Positions 50,101-59,100 of a DNA stretch of 64,000 bases are shown in pieces. Below the pieces are notes generated by a model. That model saw only the letters and a program-made list of their open reading frames with translations. It did not search any database and had not been told where the DNA came from. The stretch comes from Metallyticus violacea (Eukaryota > Arthropoda > Insecta > Mantodea > Metallyticidae). A program made the position numbers and the translations under genes. The stretch is taken from positions 70,719,501 through 70,783,500 of the forward strand of contig CM060833.1 in assembly GCA_030762175.1 (NCBI GenBank), read 5' to 3'. Numbering within the stretch: the stretch's first letter is position 1; each line of letters opens with the position of its first letter.

Positions 50101-53100
50101 AAATGGTTACCTCTTGGGTCGAGCTTTCACAGTAAATGGCACTTCATCTTCACTATCCTTCTCATTTTTCTGATCACGCAACCGCTTCTTTCTTGCTTGT
50201 ATTTTACGCAGATTGCGCAAGCACTTATGAGCGACAGTATCTGTTTCAGGTATTAGCCTGGCCACAGCCTCATAGCCATATTTTCTTATAAGGCGATTTA
50301 GCAAGTTGCGTATCTTAACCCGAAAATGACGTTTGCAATCTTCTGTCATGTCCACCAAAGTCTTCACCTAAGATAATTAACAATCTTACTTATCTTTTCA
50401 AAATCATTGCAGCTATTAACACATTTATCAATCAATTAAAGAATTAATTTTATACAGCTAGTGATTTAAATGCCTTACATTTTATTCATGTTACCCTAGA
50501 GACTTTAAAGCTGTTGCCAATTCAAAAAGACATTTAATTATTAGTTTTCTTTTTACTTAAGAAAATACACAAAATGAATAAAGGTAAAAATGCTTAATTT
50601 TAGTTGTGCACATGACCACAATGATTATAAAGTTATGCACAAAGAAGGTGTAAATGTTCCGACATTTTAATTACCTATTACCAAACCTTAATACAGGCTG
50701 TGCATATTCTTGAGACGAACCTTTCAATAAACAACTTCTGAGCAATATTTCTCAGCTGAATGCTGCTCAAGCATTTTTTCAAACATCTGTGTTCTATACC
50801 ATAGCTCTAACAATAAACAAATAAATAAATAAATATATATATTTTTTTTTTGGCCGAATTTTTAAGTCCTGCATTAAATCATGCTGAACTTTGGTACTAT
50901 ATTATCATTGCCACAATGGCTCTGAGCAAAAAAGTATTGACAGTTTTTCAACACTTTGAACACACAAAGCTTCACAATAATGTATGCAGTTTAAAACACT
51001 AATATATATATTTATTTTAATAGTGTTTAATGCCTGTTTTGAAGCATCACAAGCAGTATACTCTTATCAGTATGCTTTTTTTTTTGTTAAAACTCAATGG
51101 TTTACAAATTACCTGATTGTGATACAAAGGGCAAAAAGGACCTTGACATGCATAACATTCAAAGCAAGTGAACAAACAGTTCCATCTTTAGTTTTTTTTT
51201 TTTTGGGGGGGGGGACATCTCAGGTCATCAGCATCCCATTCACTCAGGGCATGAAACGGCTGACAAATTTTGCTTAAATGCCTTGAGGTTCTTTTATGTG
51301 TCATAAATGTACGACCCATAGCTTTACTTCCTTCCGGAGGAAGCCATTACTTAGGATTTTTATGCCTGAAAAAATCATCAATCCTGGCCAGGTTTGAATC
51401 CACGATCTTGGGTTTAGAAGGCAAGTATGGTTACCACTACACCAGGACCAACTTCATCTTTAGTGGGGAATTATAAGCATATACCCTATCTTACAGGTGA
51501 CATTTGACATTTAATTCACTCTCTGCATAATGCATGGTAGCAATTTAGAAGGAAACAAATTACTCGTAAATGCATTAGAGATCATAAAAATTTTGTGAAA
51601 GCATCAGCAATGAAATAATAGACACTCAGTTTAACAAACTTTGCAGAATATGTTTGAATTTTTTTCCAAATTTATTAATCATGAAATTGATGAAAGTTTA
51701 TATGTATCACCCATATTTTGTTCCCTCCTTTGTTATTTTATTATATTATCCACTTTGGTGCTGTACATTACCATTATATTACAAATGCATAAAATTAGTA
51801 AACACTTACAATGGTGGGAACTGTTGGTGCAACTACACTGGCTGGTAAAGATGTCAAATAAACTTTGATAAAGCTTAAAGCTGCTCCAACAATTTCTCTG
51901 CTTCGAGTACCCATTAGCAGACATATGTTATGCAACAGCAGTTCTACTAAATCTTCCGGCAAATACTCTGCAAAAGGTAAGAAATTAATTATAAGCTTTG
52001 TTTTGAAATAAAGTATACTTATTAATGACTCATTCAGGTCCCTAAAACATTTTTATCATTAAAGTGATAAGCCTTTCAGTAGGATCTTCAAGTAAACTTT
52101 TAGGCAAAGTATATAAATATATGTACTTAAGGGAAGGATAATAAATAATGGAGAAAGCTGACACAATGAATTCTATTTCCATATCATTTGCAATAACGCA
52201 CTGGAATTGCAAACTCAGGCACCAGAGGATAGTTATGCAGTAAAATTTGAAGCCATTTAAAAGCTAATAGAACACACTATACTGCATACCTAATGAATAG
52301 TGTTTAATGCCCGTATTTGCTACTGAGGCACCATAGGCGGTGGATACTGATGATGTTTGAGATGAAATGATATATTAGGTAAGGATTTATTTTAAAGAAG
52401 GAAACGTTCCAGACCTAAGTTTAGGGTACCTCCCCAGCATTTGAGATTTATTATGACTGAGGAAAACCTGGAAAAAACCTCAGTCAGGGAGGATGGTCCT
52501 GGTGGGATTCGAACCCCAGACCTCCCGCTCATGAGTCTGTGCCTTAATGATGCCTGTTGCGGTACTACTGCATACCTAAATGAAGCCGAAAAATAAGAAG
52601 ATGAAGAAGAAGAGGAGCAAGAGGAGGAGGAGGAGGAGGAGGAGGAGGAGGAGGAGGAAGAGGAAGAGGAAGAGGAAGAGGAAGAGGAAGAGGAAGAGGA
52701 AGAAGAAGAATGAGTACTTGATTAAACAAATAGCGTGGGTAACAGAAATACTTAGGTAAAATCTGTACAGATTTCATTAATGGTTGTGCAATTGAATAAC
52801 CCAATTGTCCCTGTAGGAGACGAGCCCCATTGCACTCTGCAATAGAAAAAGTGTACTTGCAATATTTTGACACAAGTGCATAAGATAAGCCGCTTTCATG
52901 TAACCTATTATCAGAATAAAACAAATCTGATTGAAGTTTGAAAAAGAAGGAAATATGAAAACAGATAAAAAATACACAGCTTTCCAAAATGATTGTAACG
53001 GTTTAAAAAAATCAATGCACAATGTACAATTATAGGAAAATGAATGTTGTTTTATTGCATAAACTTTTAAGTGCATTACAAATGCTCTATGTGTGCACTT

Positions 53101-56100
53101 GGCAGATAACAAGATGTCCCTTTCTACCCACACTCGCCTCAGCATGCCACCAGTGATATTTTAAAAGGTAGTTCTGATATGCACCTACAAATCCAAAATA
53201 GTTGCATGTAGAGGAGGGAAAGCAACTTGGTTCTTCATATAAATCTACAGAAAAAAAATTGCAAGGAGTTAGGTTAGGTGACTAGGTCAGCATGACATGA
53301 GCATCTGTTATGGTCACATTAGTCTCTCATACCCAACCCATCACTGGAGTAAGTCTGGTTTCCCTAACCTCCAGATGAAAATGTGGTGCAGTACCACTTT
53401 GAAGTATGAAATCATTTCTGTCCTCAATTAACTGCGGTAGCAGCTATTCAGTCATCATATCCAGCAAGTCATCCTTGTTATGTCCTCTTGGCAATGAAAA
53501 ACAGGCCTTTAGTTTCACCTTCGAAAGAGTATAGAATATAAACTTTCAGAGAGTCTCACTAATGTTCAACATAACAATGGGGATTTTACAGAATTGCCCA
53601 CATTTGCTGAGATGTAAATTATGGGTGATTCTAGAGGAACACTTCACTCCAATGGAGGGTCTATATTTTTTATCTGCAATTATTTACACATTGGACAAGG
53701 ATTAATTATATTTATTGATTTTTCCACTTCAATGGAAGATTGATTTATTACTAAAACCACTGCCTTCCATCCATTGCTGCAGAGCAAAGCAAAAAGCCTT
53801 CCATCGGTGCTTGTCACATGTTAAAATCAAATGCAGTCCAAGGTTGTAAGGCTTCATTTTTAGGTTGTTTTATAACACTTGCCAAACTGCAGTTTGCAGC
53901 ATACCCAGTTTCCTGCTGCTCCTTGAGGTCTATTTCATAGGCCAGCATTGGTATGCTTCTCTGACCTGGTCAATTGTTTCCTCTGACACAGAAGGATGCC
54001 TGGTGCTTTTTTCTTTTACACAACCACCTTCACCCAACTAACTGTGCATACCATCTGTGAGTAGAATTGTGGAAGGGAGTATCTTTTCCAAAATAAATGT
54101 GGAAAGGATGCTAAATGATGGAAATGGATTGAAATTTATGATATTTGAGATCACAAAATGCCTTCTCCTTACTGTTTACCATCATGCTGCAAATGCTGAT
54201 ATCTGTTGACAACCATAACTAATGAATGGTATATAGCAAATAACAAAAATTGGAACCTGTTCCATACATTTATGAAAAGTAAATGAAGCTTTAAGAGTGT
54301 GTAGTTCAACTGAATCATACAATGATATCAATTAATATGATTAGCTTCACTGTGCAAGTTCCAAATTACATTTACGTAAAAATTTAAGAGTTTCTCTATG
54401 CATCCGTGCAATGATAACAGTTGCATTTTCAGTTCATTAACCATTAGAAATTCACAAAACCCAACAATCATTTTGGAAAGTCCTGTATATACATCTTGAA
54501 AAGCTAGATTTATTCTTTTTCTTTATTTCCACTGAAATACAAATGTTTTCCCACGAGTCATGGCCTTCCTAATTAGCTTCTATCCATTATGGATGGATTG
54601 GTCACTATTTACTTTCTAGTTTTTGGTTTTCAAATATTCATCTTACAATAATGGTAAAACGTCATTAAAATACTATTTCACTCTTCAAGTTTAGTATTTC
54701 GGAAGATGGAAACCATGTTTTCTATTCTTACAATTTCTTTTATTTTTATTTAATATTAGCTTGTCTCTAAAATAGATACAGTATATAATTTATATATTGA
54801 GTTAAAATATATATTTAAGTCAGTTTATATCCATGTTTTAGTTCTGGAGAAGTAGATGTAATCTATCAAGAATCTTAAAATGTAATTATATAGCTTCTAT
54901 TTCCTACATTGGGATTTTTATAACCCATTACTATATGTAAGAATGGGAACTATCTTTATCATATGGAACAATATATATATTTTCTGTATTTTTAATTCAA
55001 CTGTGCTGAAAATAATATTTGATTCTTTCATACTTAAACCACCATTTTGGCAGTACTATGATATACTGCCAAGGAAACCAATATATTTTGTTTTACTTAC
55101 TTATAAATGTTTTTACTATATATATATATATTTTGTAGTATTTGTGAATTTTTATTAATTACTAATTATAAATGGCTGCCCAAGTTCATCAGAAATTACT
55201 TAACTAAAATGTTAAATGGAACATTCACAGTGAAGCCAATCACATAATTGAAAACATTTTATGACACAGTTGAACTACACACTCTTATGCTTCACTTACT
55301 TGTCATTATTGTAGACCGGTTTCGAGAACAACTTGTTCGAATGTATCATTAAATGTTTTCAGAAATTATTTACTTGTGTGTGCTGAAAACATACATGCGA
55401 GAGAGACAGTTTTTGTCTAACAACACAATGTTTAATATTGGAAAATTATATCCTCCTTGCATATGCTTATGGTCAAAATGATCATATCTGATATTACTTA
55501 TTCAACTAGTGAAGAGTTTTTTTTTTTGAGTAGTGTTTAATGCCCGTTTTTACTACTGAGGCGCCGCAGGCGGTGGATGCTGATGATACATGAGATGAAA
55601 TGAAAAATTGAGAAAGGATATTTTTTTTTTTAAGGAAGGAAGCGTTCCAGGCGGCATTTGCCAGTTATGAAGACTGAGGAAAACCTGGAAAAAAACCCAG
55701 TCAGGGAGGACGGTCCTGGCAGGATTCAAACCGCAGACCTCCCACTCACGAGTCCATGCCTTAACGACCTTGGCCACCCATGGTGGTAGTGAAGTGTGTG
55801 ACATTTTATATATAGTTAAGTCTCATACTACTTAAATAACTTTTGAAGCATGTGGTTATGTGACATGAAACTCAGTATATGGTGATTGTCATGTACTGAG
55901 AACTCAAAAACAATAATATTGAATTTTTTTCTCCTTCAGTTTAACCATGATTACAGCAAAACAAACTCTATTTTTCTTATCTTTTTAAATGGAATACTCA
56001 AAATATTTTTGCATGTTCGAATAAAGCTGATTAAGAGCTTTTCAAAAAGTACCAACACTAGATAGTTATGTACAGTTCATTGCTGCTAAATTACAAAAAC

Positions 56101-59100
56101 AAAAACTGTAGCCATTAATAAAATGCTTTTGTTTACTGTGTTTTGTCAGTAATAACTAAGTAATGTCCTTTGTTTATATCCCCAGAATCAGTTTACTGAT
56201 GCTGGAACATCTTTAAGATACTAAATGAGACATCTACAGATGGTTTCATCAACAGATGTTGAAAACACACTAACTTAAATATTGTACTTACGGAGCTGTT
56301 AACAATGGAATGGTAATGTAACCTCAACTTGGTTATTCATTTTTTTTACATTAAACTCCACTTACTTACGTAAAAGTAAGTGGAGTTTAGTGTAAAAAAA
56401 AAAAAAATTAATAACCAAGTTTAGGTTATATACTAACTTGTTAACACCGTGTTAATGTTGATCCTGATAGTGTAGTGGTAACCATACTTGTCTTCTAAAT
56501 CCAAGATTGCGGGTTCGATCCCGGCCAGAATTGATGATTTTTTCAGGGGTAAAAACCTTAAGTATGGCTTCCTTCAGAAGGTAAGTAAAGCAGTGGGTCC
56601 TGTGTTGCACATTTATGGCACAATAAAGAACCTGAAGCCTTAAAAAAGGGGCCTCTGAGCAAAATTTATTGGTCATTTCATGCCCCGAATTCAATGGAAT
56701 GCTGATGACCTGAGATGTTAAAGAGCATTTTTAATAAACCAAATCAAAAATTGTGTTAATATTTTAACAATATGTTAAGATTCCTGCGTTCCACCAAGCT
56801 TTTGCTGCATATTTTTAGTTAATACGTTGTTAAGGTTTCAGGGCATTGCAAATAGCATAGATCAAGAATGCAGTGTTATAACGGAAATATATTCAAACAC
56901 TCCAATGTACCTTTGTTTACATAGAATAATCCAAACGTACCTCTCATGCAAGGAATATTAAAAGGAGCAGAGGCACAAAAACTCTCAAACTCTCTCGTTT
57001 TTCATCTACAATTCTATGATGACTGTTTTTCACATTCTGTATTTTTATAAAAAATTGTTTGGCTAAAAATTTCAAAGTCACTAATTTTACAGCCCTTTCT
57101 CTGTTATGAATGACTTGAATATATAAAAATAGGATTTCAACATCTACAGCTGGATTTACAGCCACCATTTTTGAATTGTTACTGGTTGTTAAACTTTTAA
57201 CACAAAGGAAAGGTGATGTTAACTTACTTGAAGTTTAATATGATATTAAAGTTAACATTGGTTGATGAGACAGGCTCCTAGAGTATTAAAAAATTCTATC
57301 TGATGTTGAACAAAATGGAAAGAATTCTAATTTACTTATGGTTGGCTATGGAGATAGGCAATGATCTTATCAAGAGGTAGTGTATACGAGGTCTGTTCAA
57401 AAAGTATCACAAATTTTGTGTTTTTTCAAAAAGTATTTATTTATTCATAAATATCTATTTTGTCCCCTTCAAAGTAATCCGCACCAGATATTATACACAT
57501 GTGCCAATGATTTTTCCAATCCTCGAAGCACTTTAAAAAATCGATTTTTGTGATCTTGTTCAGCTCCTCCTTCAATGCTGTCTTTATCTCCTCAATCGTG
57601 GCGTAGCGTCGTCCTTTCATGGGCCTCTTCAGTTTTGGGAACAAAAAAGGGTCTCAGGAGGCCAGATCTGGGGAGTACGGTGACTGCGGCATCATAAGTG
57701 TATTGTTTTTGCCCAAAAATTTGCGCACAAGCAACGATGTATGAGCAGGGGCGTTATCATGGTGCAAAAGCTAATTTTTGTTCTTCCACAAATTCGGGCG
57801 TTTCTGGCGGATTGCTTCGCGCAAATTGCGCCTAACTTGCAGGTAATATTCCTTATTGACCGTTCTACCCTGTGGCAAGAACTCATGACGCACCACGCCC
57901 CTGCAATCGAAGAAAACTGTAAGCAAAACCTTCACATTCGACCGAACTTGGCGCGCTTTTTTCGGTCTTGGCTCATGTGGCAGCATCCACAATCATTCCA
58001 TTGGGATGATTGAGCTTTAGTTTCCACGTCATAACCATAAACCCATGATTCGTCACCAGTTATGACCCTCTGGAGCAAATTTGGGGTCGCGGACAGAGTT
58101 CAACAGCTCCTTAGCAACGTTAATGCGATGGTATTTTTGGTCGAAATTGAGCAACTTTGATACGAATTTTGCGGCGACCCGTCTCATGCCCAAATCATTG
58201 GTAAAAATCGAATGGCACGAGCCAAATCGATATGTTTAGGTCCTCAGCAACTTCTCTACGGTGATTCGACGATTGGCCAATACTATTTTCTTCACTTCTT
58301 CAATGTTTTCGTTTGTTATTGACGAGCTCGGGCGTCCGGGACGCTCTTCGTCGTTCACATCTTCTCGACCCTCTCAGAACATTTTATACCATCGATAAAC
58401 GTTGCTTTGGTTCAAGGTAGCTTCACCATATGCCACAGTCAACATTCGAAATGCATCCGTGCACGTAATTTTGTTTTTCACACAAAATTTGATACAGATT
58501 CTTTGTTCCATTTTTTGGAATAGGCAAAAATCGAAGACGAGCCAAAACACGTCCAAGCAAAATAGCTGTCAACAATTAACTGAACATTCAAAATGGCTGA
58601 GCTTGTCAACATTGGTGAGGGACATGAGTACCAACATAACGCCACAAAACAATCGAAAATCGAATATACGTAGCCCGCGGAAATTCAAAATTTGCGATCC
58701 TTTTTGAAGAGACCTCGTATATTAATGAATATGCATCCAGATTGCAATCCAATTTCACATACAACAGTGAAAAACCATACAGAACTTTACTCAAACTGGA
58801 ATAAGCGCTTACCAAGATCAGTACTAATGTTGAGAATAGTTGATAGGATGTTCTCCATGTGCAAGAAAATCCAAAAGCTTCTATTACAAATTTGTCATTA
58901 GAATCAAATATAAGCCAAAGTTTTTTGATGAAAATCCTTAAAAGTGCCTTATAAAATGCAACTTTTACAGGAACTTTTACAGAGTGATACCAATAGAAGA
59001 ATGCAGTTTTTGAATTAATGATAGATTGGATTAACCGAAATCCAGTTTTTCTTAGACAAATCATATTCTCAGTTAAACCCACATTCTGTCTGAATGGATT

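Noticed and set aside
52565..53145. Two overlapping minus-strand frames of 140 and 122 codons
   Set aside because: The first is Leu/Pro repeats translated from the purine microsatellite; the second overlaps it and the transposase relic in another frame.
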